Notes: generated by a model from the letters alone, not told the origin. Positions 17,916 to 27,828 are shown, counted from the first letter of the stretch. The stretch is DNA of 64,000 nucleotides from Pseudomonas sp. P5_109 (GCF_034009455.1 NZ_CP125380.1:6801001-6865000), one strand, 5' to 3'. Numbers and translations are program-made.

Positions 17916-20021
17916 ATGCCGAGCATAGACGCCCTCGCCGATCGCTTATCGACCTACCTCGGCAATGACCAGGTCAACCTGGTCCGCCGAGCGTATTTCT
18001 ACGCCGAACAAGCGCACGACGGCCAACGCCGCCGTAGCGGTGAGGCGTACGTCACGCATCCTCTTGCCGTGGCCAATATTCTTGCCGACATGCATATGGA
18101 CCATCAGAGCCTGATGGCGGCCATGCTGCATGACGTGATCGAAGACACCGGGATTGCCAAGGAAGCGCTGCAAGCGCAGTTCGGCGAAACCGTGGCCGAA
18201 CTGGTCGACGGGGTCAGCAAACTGACCCAGATGAACTTCGAGACCAAGGCCGAAGCCCAGGCCGAAAACTTCCAGAAAATGGCCATGGCCATGGCCCGCG
18301 ACATTCGCGTGATCCTGGTCAAGCTGGCCGACCGCCTGCACAACATGCGCACGCTGGAAGTGCTGTCCGGCGAAAAACGCCGCCGCATCGCCAAAGAAAC
18401 CCTGGAAATCTATGCGCCCATCGCCAACCGGCTGGGCATGCACGCCATCCGCATAGAGTTCGAAGACCTCGGCTTCAAGGCCATGCACCCGATGCGTTCC
18501 GCGCGGATCTACCAGGCGGTCAAACGCGCCCGGGGCAACCGCAAGGAAATCGTCAACAAGATCGAAGAGTCCTTGAGCCACTGCCTGGCCATCGACGGCA
18601 TCCAGGGCGAGGTCAGCGGTCGCCAGAAACACCTCTACGGCATCTACAAGAAAATGCGCGGCAAGCGCCGGGCCTTCAACGAAATCATGGACGTCTATGC
18701 GTTCCGGATCATCGTCGACAAGGTCGATACCTGCTACCGCGTACTCGGTGCTGTACATAACTTATATAAACCACTGCCAGGGCGCTTCAAGGATTACATC
18801 GCGATCCCCAAGGCCAACGGCTATCAGTCGCTGCACACCACGCTGTTCGGCATGCATGGCGTTCCGATCGAAATCCAGATCCGCACCCGTGAAATGGAAG
18901 AGATGGCCAACAACGGCATCGCCGCCCATTGGCTGTACAAATCCAGCGGCGACGAGCAGCCGAAAGGCACTCACGCCCGCGCCCGCCAGTGGGTCAAGGG
19001 CGTGCTGGAAATGCAGCAACGCGCCGGCAACTCGCTGGAATTCATCGAGAGCGTGAAGATCGACCTGTTCCCGGACGAGGTCTATGTGTTCACGCCAAAA
19101 GGCCGGATCATGGAGCTGCCCAAGGGCTCCACGGCGGTCGATTTCGCCTACGCGGTGCACACCGACGTCGGCAACAGCTGCATCGCCTGCCGGATCAATC
19201 GTCGTCTCGCACCGCTGTCCGAACCGCTGCAGAGCGGCTCCACGGTCGAGATCGTCAGCGCCCCCGGCGCGCGGCCGAACCCGGCCTGGCTCAACTTCGT
19301 GGTCACCGGCAAGGCACGTACGCACATCCGCCATGCGCTGAAACTGCAACGCCGCTCCGAGTCCATCAACCTCGGCGAACGCCTGCTGAACAAGGTTCTC
19401 AACGGTTTCGACAGCGCGCTGGAGAAAATCCCGGCCGAGCGCGTCAAGGCGATGCTCGTCGAGTACCGCCTCGAACTGATCGAAGATTTGCTCGAAGACA
19501 TCGGCCTGGGCAATCGCATGGCCTACGTGGTGGCTCGCCGACTGCTCGGCGAAGGCGAACAACTGCCGAGCCCGGAAGGCCCGCTGGCGATTCGCGGTAC
19601 CGAAGGCCTGGTGCTCAGCTATGCCAAGTGCTGCACGCCGATCCCGGGCGACCCGATTGTCGGCCACTTGTCCGCGGGCAAAGGCATGGTCGTGCACCTG
19701 GACAACTGCCGCAACATCAGCGAAATCCGTCACAACCCGGAAAAATGCATCCAGCTCTCGTGGGCCAAGGATGTCACCGGCGAATTCAACGTCGAGCTGC
19801 GCGTCGAGCTGGAACACCAGCGCGGCCTGATCGCCCTGCTGGCCAGCAGCGTCAACGCCGCCGACGGCAACATCGAGAAAATCAGCATGGACGAACGCGA
19901 TGGTCGCATCAGCGTGGTCCAGTTGGTGGTCAGCGTGCACGATCGCGTGCACCTGGCCCGCGTGATCAAGAAACTGCGCGCCCTGACCGGGGTGACTCGC
20001 ATCACCCGCATGCGCGCCTAA
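17916..20021 (+). CDS. spoT: Bifunctional (p)ppGpp synthetase/hydrolase SpoT
   Basis: The 701-residue protein has the full long-RSH order: HD hydrolase (THPLAVANIL, H72-D73 in HDVIEDT), synthetase (YGIYKKMRGKRR, DYIAIPKANGYQSLHTTLFG), TGS (about 390-450), zinc-finger/helical region with CCTPIPGDPIVGH, and C-terminal ACT (about 625-700). The synthetase carries RFKD near residue 290, the RxKD form of bifunctional enzymes rather than the ExDD of RelA. An intact HD motif means hydrolysis is retained. It is followed by ridA after 24 bases. Confidence 0.97.
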   Translation: MPSIDALADRLSTYLGNDQVNLVRRAYFYAEQAHDGQRRRSGEAYVTHPLAVANILADMHMDHQSLMAAMLHDVIEDTGIAKEALQAQFGETVAELVDGVSKLTQMNFETKAEAQAENFQKMAMAMARDIRVILVKLADRLHNMRTLEVLSGEKRRRIAKETLEIYAPIANRLGMHAIRIEFEDLGFKAMHPMRSARIYQAVKRARGNRKEIVNKIEESLSHCLAIDGIQGEVSGRQKHLYGIYKKMRGKRRAFNEIMDVYAFRIIVDKVDTCYRVLGAVHNLYKPLPGRFKDYIAIPKANGYQSLHTTLFGMHGVPIEIQIRTREMEEMANNGIAAHWLYKSSGDEQPKGTHARARQWVKGVLEMQQRAGNSLEFIESVKIDLFPDEVYVFTPKGRIMELPKGSTAVDFAYAVHTDVGNSCIACRINRRLAPLSEPLQSGSTVEIVSAPGARPNPAWLNFVVTGKARTHIRHALKLQRRSESINLGERLLNKVLNGFDSALEKIPAERVKAMLVEYRLELIEDLLEDIGLGNRMAYVVARRLLGEGEQLPSPEGPLAIRGTEGLVLSYAKCCTPIPGDPIVGHLSAGKGMVVHLDNCRNISEIRHNPEKCIQLSWAKDVTGEFNVELRVELEHQRGLIALLASSVNAADGNIEKISMDERDGRISVVQLVVSVHDRVHLARVIKKLRALTGVTRITRMRA

Positions 20022-20045
20022 TCCCGACCTTACAAGGAGTCCTAC

Positions 20046-20426
20046 ATGACCAAGACTGTTATCACCAGCGACAAGGCCCCGGCCGCCATCGGTACTTACT
20101 CCCAGGCGATCAAGGCTGGCAACACCGTTTACATGTCGGGTCAGATTCCCCTGGACCCAAAAACCATGGAACTGGTTGAAGGCTTCGAAGCCCAGACCGT
20201 CCAGGTGTTCGAGAACCTCAAGGCCGTGGCTGAAGCCGCCGGCGGTTCGTTCAAGGACATCGTCAAGCTGAACATCTTCCTCACCGACCTGAGCCACTTC
20301 GCCAAGGTCAACGAGATCATGGGCAAGTACTTCGACCAGCCTTACCCTGCCCGCGCCGCCATCGGCGTAGCAGCCCTGCCTAAGGGTTCGCAGGTTGAAA
20401 TGGATGCCATCCTGGTCATCGAGTAA
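20046..20426 (+). CDS. ridA: RidA family reactive enamine/imine deaminase
   Basis: The 126-residue YjgF/YER057c/UK114 protein includes [20 protein letters not shown] and [12 protein letters not shown]. The key residues R103 and E118 (in [21 protein letters not shown]) are present as in active RidA. It hydrolyses 2-aminoacrylate and similar imines made by PLP enzymes, protecting them from damage. It is preceded by AAGGAG and is probably co-transcribed with spoT. Confidence 0.95.
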   Translation: MTKTVITSDKAPAAIGTYSQAIKAGNTVYMSGQIPLDPKTMELVEGFEAQTVQVFENLKAVAEAAGGSFKDIVKLNIFLTDLSHFAKVNEIMGKYFDQPYPARAAIGVAALPKGSQVEMDAILVIE

Positions 20427-20492
20427 TGCGTACGGCGCAGCCCGGGGCTGCGCCGACTGCTCTGCTGTAAAGAAGCTTGAAAGGATTCCACC

Positions 20493-21233
20493 ATGCGCAA
20501 CGCGCTTGCTCTCTCGCTGCTCGCCCTGCTCCTGGGCGGATGTGCCAGCAACCCTGCGGACCGTGATATCAGCGGCACCTGGATCAACCAGGTGGCGATC
20601 GATGCTGCCGCCAAGGGCGTCCCCCTGCGCGAAGCGCTCCAGGCCTATGGCCCGAACCTGGAATGGGACATCAACACCAAGGCCGGTCAGGCCCGCTACA
20701 CCAACGGGTTTGAAAACGTCGACGGCAAGCTTTCGGGTGAAGAATCCGGCGCCTGGAAAGTCGACTTTTATGGCAGCTCGGCCAGCGAGCTCAAGCGTGA
20801 CGGCAAGCAATTGAGCCAGGCCGCCAGCGACAACGAGCCCGAACAGGTCTTCGACCGCACTCAGATCCCGGCGCCCGAGGGCGCTCCGATCGGTGCCAGT
20901 TTCGAACGCGCACTGTATTCAGCCTACCTGGGCGGCGGCTGGACTATCGCCAGCGGCCCCGGCGAAGGCAGCACGGTTCAATTCCAGGCCGACGGCCAGG
21001 TGACCGGCTTGCCGGGTAGCGATCGCTATGCGCTGTGCCTGGCAGGCGATTGCGCATCCATGAGTGGCGGCAATGACAACATGTGGCTGCAACTCAATGG
21101 CCAGGGCAACGCCTGGATCTTTGCGCGCAAGGGCAAGGAGCTGGAGATTTTCCAGGCCGTGAACACGGCACAGGCAGACGAGATGCCCTCGTTCATCCCG
21201 GGTGAGCGCAAGTGGTTGCTTGAGAAGCAGTAA
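20493..21233 (+). CDS. Putative outer-membrane lipoprotein, unknown function
   Basis: The 246-residue protein has a lipoprotein signal peptide, MRNALALSLLALLLGGC, with lipobox LGGC (Cys17). S follows at +3 after Ala at +2 (CAS), so outer-membrane sorting is expected. The body has ISGTWINQVAI and a lipocalin/META-like beta-rich character with repeated glycine turns (GSTVQFQADGQVTGLPGSDRYALCLAGDCASM). I recall a conserved pseudomonad hypothetical at this place after ridA. No function can be assigned. Confidence 0.85.
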   Translation: MRNALALSLLALLLGGCASNPADRDISGTWINQVAIDAAAKGVPLREALQAYGPNLEWDINTKAGQARYTNGFENVDGKLSGEESGAWKVDFYGSSASELKRDGKQLSQAASDNEPEQVFDRTQIPAPEGAPIGASFERALYSAYLGGGWTIASGPGEGSTVQFQADGQVTGLPGSDRYALCLAGDCASMSGGNDNMWLQLNGQGNAWIFARKGKELEIFQAVNTAQADEMPSFIPGERKWLLEKQ

Positions 21234-21249
21234 GCAACGCACAACCTCC

Positions 21250-21340
21250 TGTGGGAGCGGGCTTGCTCGCGAAAGCGGTGTAACAGCCAACAGAGATGTT
21301 GAATGTTGCGCCCCCTTCGCGAGCAAGCCCGCTCCCACAG
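21250..21340. repeat. REP doublet (GTGGGAGCGGGCTTGCTCGC family)
   Basis: TGTGGGAGCGGGCTTGCTCG at 21250 and its inverse ending at 21340 lie between convergent genes. The spacer resembles those at 24564, 55471 and 61100. Confidence 0.88.
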
Positions 21341-21361
21341 TTGCTTCCGAGTGCCTGAACG

Positions 21362-22219
21362 TCAGCAGCGCCCCTCAAGAATCGCCGCATACCCCTCGCG
21401 AAAACTCGGGTACTTCGGCGTCCAGCCCAAGGCCTTCGCCCGCGCATTGCTGCAACGCTTGCTACCCGTACGACGCACAGTGGCTTCGTCGTCCCATTCG
21501 GTCACACCCAGATACCCGCGCAACCAGCCCACCACATCCGCCAGCGCTGCCGGCTCGTCATCGACGCCGATGTAGACATCATCCATCGCCACGCCACGTC
21601 GATCCGCCTCAAGCAGGCAAGCCATCAACCCTGCGGCATCGTCCGCATGAATCCGGTTGGCATACAACGGTGGCTCGACCGCTACGCGATAACCCCGGCG
21701 CACCTGGGTCAGGAGCCATTCGCGGCCGGGGCCGTAAATGCCGGTCAAACGCACAACACTGGCCGGGATACCGCTCTTGAGCGCGAGTTGCTCGGCTTCG
21801 AGCATCACACGTCCGGAATAACCCCCCGCCACCGCCGGCGAAGCTTCGTCGACCCATTCGCCTTCCTGCTGCCCATAAACACTGCTGCTGGACACGAATA
21901 GCAGGCGATTGGGCACCTGCCCGTAGTCGTTCAGCCACTCCAGCACATGCTCCAGTCCCTGGACATAGGCAGCCTGGTAACCGGCCTCGTCGTGATCGGT
22001 GGCCGCCGCGCAATACACCAGGTAATCCACGGCGCCGATCGGCCAGGTGGCCGGGCAGTCCTTGTTGAACAAATCACCGGCAACGCCGATGACGCCCTCG
22101 GGCAGGCGTGAAACATCGCGTCGCAGACCATGAACCTCCCACCCTGCCGCCAGCAGTTGTGTGGCCAGGCGGCTGCCGACATCACCGCAGCCGGCGATCA
22201 AAACAGTAGGCGCAGACAT
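21362..22219 (-). CDS. NAD-dependent epimerase/dehydratase family (YeeZ-like SDR)
   Basis: The 285-residue protein has an N-terminal Rossmann motif, VLIAGCGDVGSRLATQLLAAG (GxGxxG). The extended-SDR segments LLFVSSSSVYG and YSGRVMLEAEQLAL follow; the second contains no clear YxxxK. It resembles the YeeZ group of short atypical SDRs, whose reaction is unknown; the incomplete catalytic motif suggests a nucleotide-binding sensor or an altered activity. It is divergent from exbB with about 190 bases between. Confidence 0.82.
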   Translation of the reverse strand: MSAPTVLIAGCGDVGSRLATQLLAAGWEVHGLRRDVSRLPEGVIGVAGDLFNKDCPATWPIGAVDYLVYCAAATDHDEAGYQAAYVQGLEHVLEWLNDYGQVPNRLLFVSSSSVYGQQEGEWVDEASPAVAGGYSGRVMLEAEQLALKSGIPASVVRLTGIYGPGREWLLTQVRRGYRVAVEPPLYANRIHADDAAGLMACLLEADRRGVAMDDVYIGVDDEPAALADVVGWLRGYLGVTEWDDEATVRRTGSKRCSNARAKALGWTPKYPSFREGYAAILEGRC

Positions 22220-22407
22220 CAGAAAACTCCCATCGCAAAGGCAGAGACTAGCGCCGGCAATAGACAGGCGGCTAGCAATGCAGGAAAAAAAGAGACTCTA
22301 TTACTTCTGTTAACAAGAATTACTTGCAATAATACGCGCCACTTTTGTTCTCGGCCCTTCGAGGCCTGGAAGAACATCACCCGTTTATTCTCTCAGGTCC
22401 GGCCAGC

Positions 22408-23379
22408 ATGACACGCAATCATTTCCCCGCTTCGCCAACCAAACGACCTCGCGCCTGGAGCGCAGTGGCCGCCCTGCTCCTCAGCCTGATGCTCGCGCCA
22501 GTCGCCGCTTTCGCCGACGCCCAGGCGCCAGCGACTCCAGCCGCCGCAGCACCTGCCCCGGCCGACCACGCCGCCCCGGCCGTTGCTCCGGCCGCGACCG
22601 ACCCTGCCCAGGCAGCACCGGCAGAAACCCTGGGTGAAGACGTTCCTGAAGTCCTCGAAGCCGACAACACCCTGGGCATGGCCCATGACCTGTCGCCGTG
22701 GGGCATGTACCAGAATGCCGATATCATCGTGAAAATCGTGATGATCGGCCTGGCCATCGCCTCAATCATCACCTGGACCATCTGGATCGCCAAGGGCCTT
22801 GAGCTGATGGGCGCCAAGCGTCGCCTGCGTGGTGAAATCGCCCAACTGAAAAAATCCGCTTCCCTTAAGGAAGCCAGCGCCACGGCGGCGAAGGAAGGCA
22901 CCCTCGCCAACCTGCTGGTACACGACGCTCTCGAAGAGATGCGCCTGTCGGTTAACAGCCGCGAGAAAGAAGGCATCAAGGAACGCGTCAGCTTCCGTCT
23001 GGAGCGCTTGGTCGCCGCTTGTGGCCGCAACATGAGCAGTGGCACCGGCGTGCTGGCTACCATCGGTTCCACCGCGCCGTTCGTCGGCCTGTTCGGCACC
23101 GTGTGGGGCATCATGAACAGCTTCATCGGCATCGCCAAAACCCAGACCACCAACCTCGCCGTCGTCGCTCCCGGCATCGCCGAAGCCCTGCTGGCCACCG
23201 CTCTGGGCCTGGTTGCCGCGATTCCTGCGGTCGTGATCTACAACGTCTTCGCCCGCTCCATCGCCGGTTACAAAGCCCAGGTGTCCGACGCGTCGGCACA
23301 GGTCCTGCTGCTGGTCAGCCGCGACCTCGACCACCAGCCTGAGCGCAGCTCGCAACCGCACATGGTGAAAGTGGGGTAA
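22408..23379 (+). CDS. exbB: TonB-system energiser ExbB
   Basis: The 323-residue protein has a signal-like N-terminal hydrophobic segment and a long Ala/Pro-rich periplasmic extension (about residues 30-90), as in Pseudomonas ExbB. It then carries the MotA/TolQ/ExbB proton-channel domain (IASIITWTIWIAKGLELMGA; GVLATIGSTAPFVGLFGTVW; ALLATALGLVAAIPAVVIYN). With ExbD it forms the proton motor that powers TonB-dependent uptake of iron chelates and B12. The start at 22408 was chosen for the signal-type sequence after it; the frame is open 21 codons upstream. exbD follows after 6 bases. Confidence 0.95.
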   Translation: MTRNHFPASPTKRPRAWSAVAALLLSLMLAPVAAFADAQAPATPAAAAPAPADHAAPAVAPAATDPAQAAPAETLGEDVPEVLEADNTLGMAHDLSPWGMYQNADIIVKIVMIGLAIASIITWTIWIAKGLELMGAKRRLRGEIAQLKKSASLKEASATAAKEGTLANLLVHDALEEMRLSVNSREKEGIKERVSFRLERLVAACGRNMSSGTGVLATIGSTAPFVGLFGTVWGIMNSFIGIAKTQTTNLAVVAPGIAEALLATALGLVAAIPAVVIYNVFARSIAGYKAQVSDASAQVLLLVSRDLDHQPERSSQPHMVKVG

Positions 23380-23385
23380 TCGGCC

Positions 23386-23814
23386 ATGGGCCTGCATTTG
23401 AAAGAAGGCGCAGACGACGATCTGGCCGAGAACCACGAAATCAACGTCACGCCGTTCATCGACGTGATGCTGGTGCTGTTGATCATCTTCATGGTGGCCG
23501 CTCCGCTGGCCACCGTGGACATCAAGGTCGACCTGCCTGCCTCGACCGCCAAACCGGCGCCGCGGCCAGAGAAACCGGTGTTCCTCAGCGTCAAGGCTGA
23601 CCAGCGCCTGTTCCTCGGCGAAGACGAAGTGAAGGCTGAAGCACTTGGCGCCACGCTCGACGCCAGGACCCAGGGCAAGAAAGACACGACGATCTTCTTC
23701 CAGGCCGACAAAGGTGTGGATTACGGTGACCTGATGAGCGTGATGGATAACCTGCGCTCTGCCGGCTACCTGAAAGTGGGTCTGGTCGGTCTCGAGTCGG
23801 CAGTCAAGAAATGA
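23386..23814 (+). CDS. exbD: TonB-system energiser ExbD
   Basis: The 142-residue protein has one N-terminal membrane helix carrying the proton-path aspartate (NVTPFIDVMLVLLIIFMV) and a periplasmic C-terminal domain (VFLSVKADQRLFLGEDEV). It lies in an exbB-exbD-tonB operon, and its last 4 bases overlap the tonB start (ATGA), indicating translational coupling. Confidence 0.96.
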   Translation: MGLHLKEGADDDLAENHEINVTPFIDVMLVLLIIFMVAAPLATVDIKVDLPASTAKPAPRPEKPVFLSVKADQRLFLGEDEVKAEALGATLDARTQGKKDTTIFFQADKGVDYGDLMSVMDNLRSAGYLKVGLVGLESAVKK

Positions 23815-24560
23815 TCACGACGCGCCATAAGCTGACGCGTTACAGCGGTAGCCTGGCCGTGGTGCTGGGCGTTCACGCGCTGGCCATTGCGCTGGCGCTG
23901 AACTGGTCCGCCCGTCCACCCATCGAATTGCCTCCCCAGGCAATGCTGGTCGAACTGGCACCGGTTCCAGCCCCGCCACCGCCTGCTCCGCCGAAGGTCG
24001 TCACCCCGCCGCAGCCACCGGCCCCGGTTGAAGAACTGCCGATACCCAAGCTCGCTGAAGCGCCGAAAGCTGAAATTGCCGTGCCAAAGCCGGTCAAACC
24101 CAAGCCGAAGCCGCAGCCGCCCAAACCGGTAGAGAAGAAACCTGATCCGCCGAAGGAAAAACCGGCCGAAGAGAAACCTGCCGAAACGCAGCAGACTCAG
24201 GCGCCAACGCAGAAATCCGCCCAGCCTGCGCCCGGCCCTTCGCCAGCTCAACTGGCGGCCAAGGCCAGCTGGCAAGGCACGTTGCTGGCGCACCTGCAGA
24301 AGTACAAAAAGTACCCGGCCAGTGCACAGGCGCGGGGCAAGGAAGGCATGAACCGTCTGCGTTTCGTCGTGGACGCCGAAGGCAATGTGCTGTCGTTTGA
24401 GCTGGTAGGCGCCTCGGGTACTGCCGATCTGGACCGGGCCACCCTGGAAATGATCCGCCGCGCCCAACCGCTGCCCAAGCCACCGGCCGACATGCTGACC
24501 AATGGCTCCATCGAAATCGTTGCACCGTTTGTGTATTCGCTGGAAAAGCGCAGACGCTAA
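23811..24560 (+). CDS. tonB: TonB energy transducer
   Basis: The 249-residue protein has an N-terminal membrane anchor (SLAVVLGVHALAIALAL), a long Pro/Lys/Glu-rich spacer (residues about 45-145) that spans the periplasm, and a C-terminal TonB domain with LLAHLQKYKKYPASAQARGKEG and VLSFELVGASGTADLD. It contacts the TonB box of outer-membrane receptors. It is the last gene of the exb-ton operon; a REP doublet and a terminator follow. Confidence 0.95.
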   Translation: MITTRHKLTRYSGSLAVVLGVHALAIALALNWSARPPIELPPQAMLVELAPVPAPPPPAPPKVVTPPQPPAPVEELPIPKLAEAPKAEIAVPKPVKPKPKPQPPKPVEKKPDPPKEKPAEEKPAETQQTQAPTQKSAQPAPGPSPAQLAAKASWQGTLLAHLQKYKKYPASAQARGKEGMNRLRFVVDAEGNVLSFELVGASGTADLDRATLEMIRRAQPLPKPPADMLTNGSIEIVAPFVYSLEKRRR

Positions 24561-24563
24561 AAA

Positions 24564-24654
24564 TGTGGGAGCGGGCTTGCTCGCGAAGACGGTAAATCAT
24601 TCGACATTGATGTTGCCTGAAGCACCGCTTTCGCGAGCAAGCCCGCTCCCACAG
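24564..24654. repeat. REP doublet (GTGGGAGCGGGCTTGCTCGC family)
   Basis: The first REP begins 4 bases after the tonB stop; the inverse copy ends at 24654. Confidence 0.88.
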
Positions 24655-24670
24655 GGTTGTGCGCCAAGCC

Positions 24671-24696
24671 AAAAAGGCACCGAAAGGTGCCTTTTG
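24671..24696 (+). terminator. Intrinsic terminator after tonB
   Basis: AAAAAGGCACC GAAA GGTGCCTTTTG: a compact stem with a GAAA tetraloop. Confidence 0.9.
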
Positions 24697-24813
24697 CTTA
24701 TCTACCAGCGGCAAACCGGCATTGCCCGGTGTCACTCGACGTACCCAGTCTGATAACGTGCGTCTATCGATTGCAGCCGGTATGCTTGGCCCGCAACTTC
24801 ATGGACGCTTGCT

Positions 24814-25743
24814 ATGACCCTCACAGAATTACGCTACATCGTTACCCTCGCCCAAGAGCAGCACTTCGGCCATGCGGCCGAGCGTTGCCACGTCAGTCAG
24901 CCGACCCTGTCGGTGGGCGTGAAAAAGCTTGAAGACGAACTCGGTGTGCTGATTTTCGAGCGCAGCAAAAGCGCCGTGCGCCTGACTCCGGTCGGCGAAG
25001 GCATCGTCGCCCAGGCGCAAAAGGTATTGGAACAAGCCCAGGGCATCCGCGAACTGGCCCAGGCCGGCAAGAACCAGCTGACCGCCCCGCTGAAAGTCGG
25101 CGCAATCTACACCGTCGGACCCTACCTGTTCCCGCACCTGATCCCACAACTGCACCGGGTCGCCCCGCAGATGCCGTTGTACATCGAAGAAAACTTCACC
25201 CACGTGCTGCGCGACAAACTGCGCAACGGCGAACTCGACGCGATCATCATCGCCCTGCCGTTCAATGAAGCCGACGTGCTGACCCTGCAACTCTACGACG
25301 AGCCGTTCTACGTGCTGATGCCGGCCCAGCACCCGTGGACACAAAAAGAGTCCATCGACGCCAGCCTGCTCAACGACAAGAGCCTGCTGCTGCTCGGCGA
25401 AGGCCACTGCTTTCGCGACCAGGTACTGGAGGCCTGCCCGACCCTGACCAAAGGCAACGATGGTGCCAAGCACACCACGGTGGAATCCAGCTCCCTGGAA
25501 ACCATCCGCCACATGGTCGCCTCTGGTCTGGGTATTTCTATCCTGCCGTTGTCGGCGGTCGACAGCCATCACTACGCTCCCGGCGTAATCGAAGTGCGCC
25601 CACTCTCGGCTCCGGTGCCTTTCCGCACCGTGGCCATTGCCTGGCGCGCCAGCTTCCCGCGCCCGAAAGCGATTGAAATCCTCGCTGACTCCATTCGTCT
25701 TTGCTCGGTGGCCAAGCCAGCGGCGCAAGTCGCTGCGGGCTAA
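24814..25743 (+). CDS. oxyR: Hydrogen-peroxide sensor/regulator OxyR
   Basis: The 309-residue LysR-type protein has an N-terminal helix-turn-helix (QHFGHAAERCHVSQPTLSVG) and a sensing domain carrying the redox pair C199 and C208 in GEGHCFRDQVLEACP, exactly the E. coli positions. Oxidation to the disulfide switches on catalase and peroxidase genes. Residues around the pair (LLLLGEGHC) are intact, so it should be a functional peroxide sensor. recG follows after 9 bases; oxyR-recG is the usual Pseudomonas pairing. Confidence 0.97.
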   Translation: MTLTELRYIVTLAQEQHFGHAAERCHVSQPTLSVGVKKLEDELGVLIFERSKSAVRLTPVGEGIVAQAQKVLEQAQGIRELAQAGKNQLTAPLKVGAIYTVGPYLFPHLIPQLHRVAPQMPLYIEENFTHVLRDKLRNGELDAIIIALPFNEADVLTLQLYDEPFYVLMPAQHPWTQKESIDASLLNDKSLLLLGEGHCFRDQVLEACPTLTKGNDGAKHTTVESSSLETIRHMVASGLGISILPLSAVDSHHYAPGVIEVRPLSAPVPFRTVAIAWRASFPRPKAIEILADSIRLCSVAKPAAQVAAG

Positions 25744-25752
25744 GCAACAGTC

Positions 25753-27828
25753 ATGAGCGAGTTGTCGCAAGTGTCGGTGACGGCACTCAAGGGTGTCGGT
25801 GAAGCCATGGCCGAGAAACTGGCCAAGGTCGGCCTGGAGAACCTCCAGGACGTGTTGTTTCACCTGCCGCTGCGTTACCAGGACCGCACCCGTGTTGTCC
25901 CGATTGGCGCATTGCGACCCGGTCAGGATGCGGTCATCGAAGGCACCGTCAGCGGTGCCGATGTGGTCATGGGTCGTCGGCGCAGCCTCGTGGTGCGTTT
26001 GCAGGACGGTACCGGCGGGCTCAGCTTGCGCTTCTACCATTTCAGCAACGCGCAGAAAGAAGGCCTCAAGCGCGGCACGCGGATTCGCTGCTACGGCGAG
26101 GCACGGCCTGGTGCTTCGGGGCTTGAGATCTACCACCCGGAATACCGCGCAATCACTGGCGACGAACCGCCGCCGGTGGATGAAACCCTGACCCCGGTCT
26201 ACCCGCTCACCGAAGGCCTGACCCAACAGCGCTTGCGCCAGTTGTGCATGCAGACCCTCACCCTCCTCGGTCCCAGCAGCCTGCCCGATTGGCTGCCGAA
26301 CGAACTGGCCCGGGACTACCAACTGGCGCCGCTGGCCGATGCGATCCGCTATTTGCACAACCCGCCCGCCGATGCCGACGTCGATGAACTGGCCCTCGGT
26401 CACCATTGGGCGCAGCACCGTCTGGCCTTCGAAGAACTGCTGACCCATCAACTGTCACAACAGCGCCTGCGCGAAAGCATGCGCTCTCTGCGCGCGCCAG
26501 CGATGCCCAAGGCCACGCAACTGCCAGCCAAGTACCTGGCCAATCTCGGCTTCAACCCGACCGGTGCCCAGCAACGGGTCGGCAATGAAATCGCTTATGA
26601 CCTCAGCCAGCACGAGCCGATGCTGCGACTGATCCAGGGTGACGTTGGCGCCGGTAAAACCGTGGTCGCCGCGCTCGCTGCACTGCAAGCGTTGGAAGCC
26701 GGTTATCAGGTGGCCCTGATGGCGCCCACCGAGATTCTCGCCGAGCAGCACTTCATCACCTTCAAGCGCTGGCTCGAACCACTGGGCATTGAAGTCGCGT
26801 GGCTGGCCGGCAAGCTCAAGGGCAAGAACCGCGTCGCCGCTCTGGAGCAAATCGCCAGCGGCACGCCGATGGTCGTCGGCACCCACGCGCTGTTCCAGGA
26901 GGAAGTGCAATTCAAGAACCTGGCGCTGGTGATCATCGACGAGCAACACCGTTTCGGCGTGCAGCAGCGCCTGGCTTTGCGGCAGAAGGGTGTCGGCGGG
27001 CGCATGTGTCCGCACCAGTTGATCATGACCGCCACGCCGATTCCGCGCACGCTGGCCATGAGCGCCTACGCCGACCTCGACACCTCGATCCTCGACGAAC
27101 TGCCCCCCGGCCGAACTCCGGTCAACACCGTGCTGATCACCGACACCCGACGGGTTGAAGTCATCGAGCGGGTGCGCAGCGCCTGCGCCGAAGGGCGCCA
27201 GGCCTATTGGGTGTGCACGCTGATCGAAGAGTCGGAGGAGCTGACCTGCCAGGCCGCCGAAACCACCTACGAAGACCTCACCGCCGCCCTCGGCGAGTTG
27301 AAGGTCGGACTGATCCACGGCCGCATGAAACCTGCGGAAAAAGCCGCGGTGATGGCCGAATTCAAGGCCGGCAACCTGCAACTGCTGGTCGCGACCACGG
27401 TGATCGAAGTCGGCGTGGACGTGCCCAACGCCAGCCTGATGATCATCGAGAACCCCGAACGCCTGGGTCTGGCGCAACTGCACCAGTTGCGCGGCCGCGT
27501 CGGCCGGGGCAGCGCCGTCAGCCATTGCGTGCTGCTCTACCATCCGCCGCTGTCGCAGATCGGCCGCCAGCGCCTGGGCATCATGCGTGAAACCAACGAT
27601 GGTTTCGTCATCGCCGAAAAAGACCTGGAATTGCGCGGTCCCGGCGAAATGCTTGGTACCCGGCAAACCGGTCTGCTTCAGTTCAAGGTCGCCGACCTGA
27701 TGCGCGATGCCGATCTGCTGCCCGCCGTACGGGATGCCGCCCAGGCATTGCTCGAGCGCTGGCCGACTCATGTCAGCCCGCTACTCGACCGCTGGCTGCG
27801 TCATGGCCAACAATACGGTCAAGTGTGA
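25753..27828 (+). CDS. recG: ATP-dependent DNA helicase RecG
   Basis: The 691-residue superfamily 2 helicase remodels stalled forks and branched DNA. The N-terminal wedge domain with an OB fold (about 60-150) precedes the helicase core: Walker A GDVGAGKT near 297, DEQH box IIDEQHRFG near 395, TATPIPRT, and motif VI LHQLRGRVGRG. Full family length. It has a short gap to oxyR and is probably co-transcribed. Confidence 0.97.
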   Translation: MSELSQVSVTALKGVGEAMAEKLAKVGLENLQDVLFHLPLRYQDRTRVVPIGALRPGQDAVIEGTVSGADVVMGRRRSLVVRLQDGTGGLSLRFYHFSNAQKEGLKRGTRIRCYGEARPGASGLEIYHPEYRAITGDEPPPVDETLTPVYPLTEGLTQQRLRQLCMQTLTLLGPSSLPDWLPNELARDYQLAPLADAIRYLHNPPADADVDELALGHHWAQHRLAFEELLTHQLSQQRLRESMRSLRAPAMPKATQLPAKYLANLGFNPTGAQQRVGNEIAYDLSQHEPMLRLIQGDVGAGKTVVAALAALQALEAGYQVALMAPTEILAEQHFITFKRWLEPLGIEVAWLAGKLKGKNRVAALEQIASGTPMVVGTHALFQEEVQFKNLALVIIDEQHRFGVQQRLALRQKGVGGRMCPHQLIMTATPIPRTLAMSAYADLDTSILDELPPGRTPVNTVLITDTRRVEVIERVRSACAEGRQAYWVCTLIEESEELTCQAAETTYEDLTAALGELKVGLIHGRMKPAEKAAVMAEFKAGNLQLLVATTVIEVGVDVPNASLMIIENPERLGLAQLHQLRGRVGRGSAVSHCVLLYHPPLSQIGRQRLGIMRETNDGFVIAEKDLELRGPGEMLGTRQTGLLQFKVADLMRDADLLPAVRDAAQALLERWPTHVSPLLDRWLRHGQQYGQV

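Noticed and set aside
18762..20810. A 682-codon open frame opposite spoT and ridA
   Set aside because: Antisense shadow; it crosses several real genes and their start signals.
22312..22333. Fur-box-like AACAAGAATTACTTGCAATA before exbB
   Set aside because: Only partial match to the NATWAT-type repeats; iron control of exb-ton is plausible, but this site is too weak to call.
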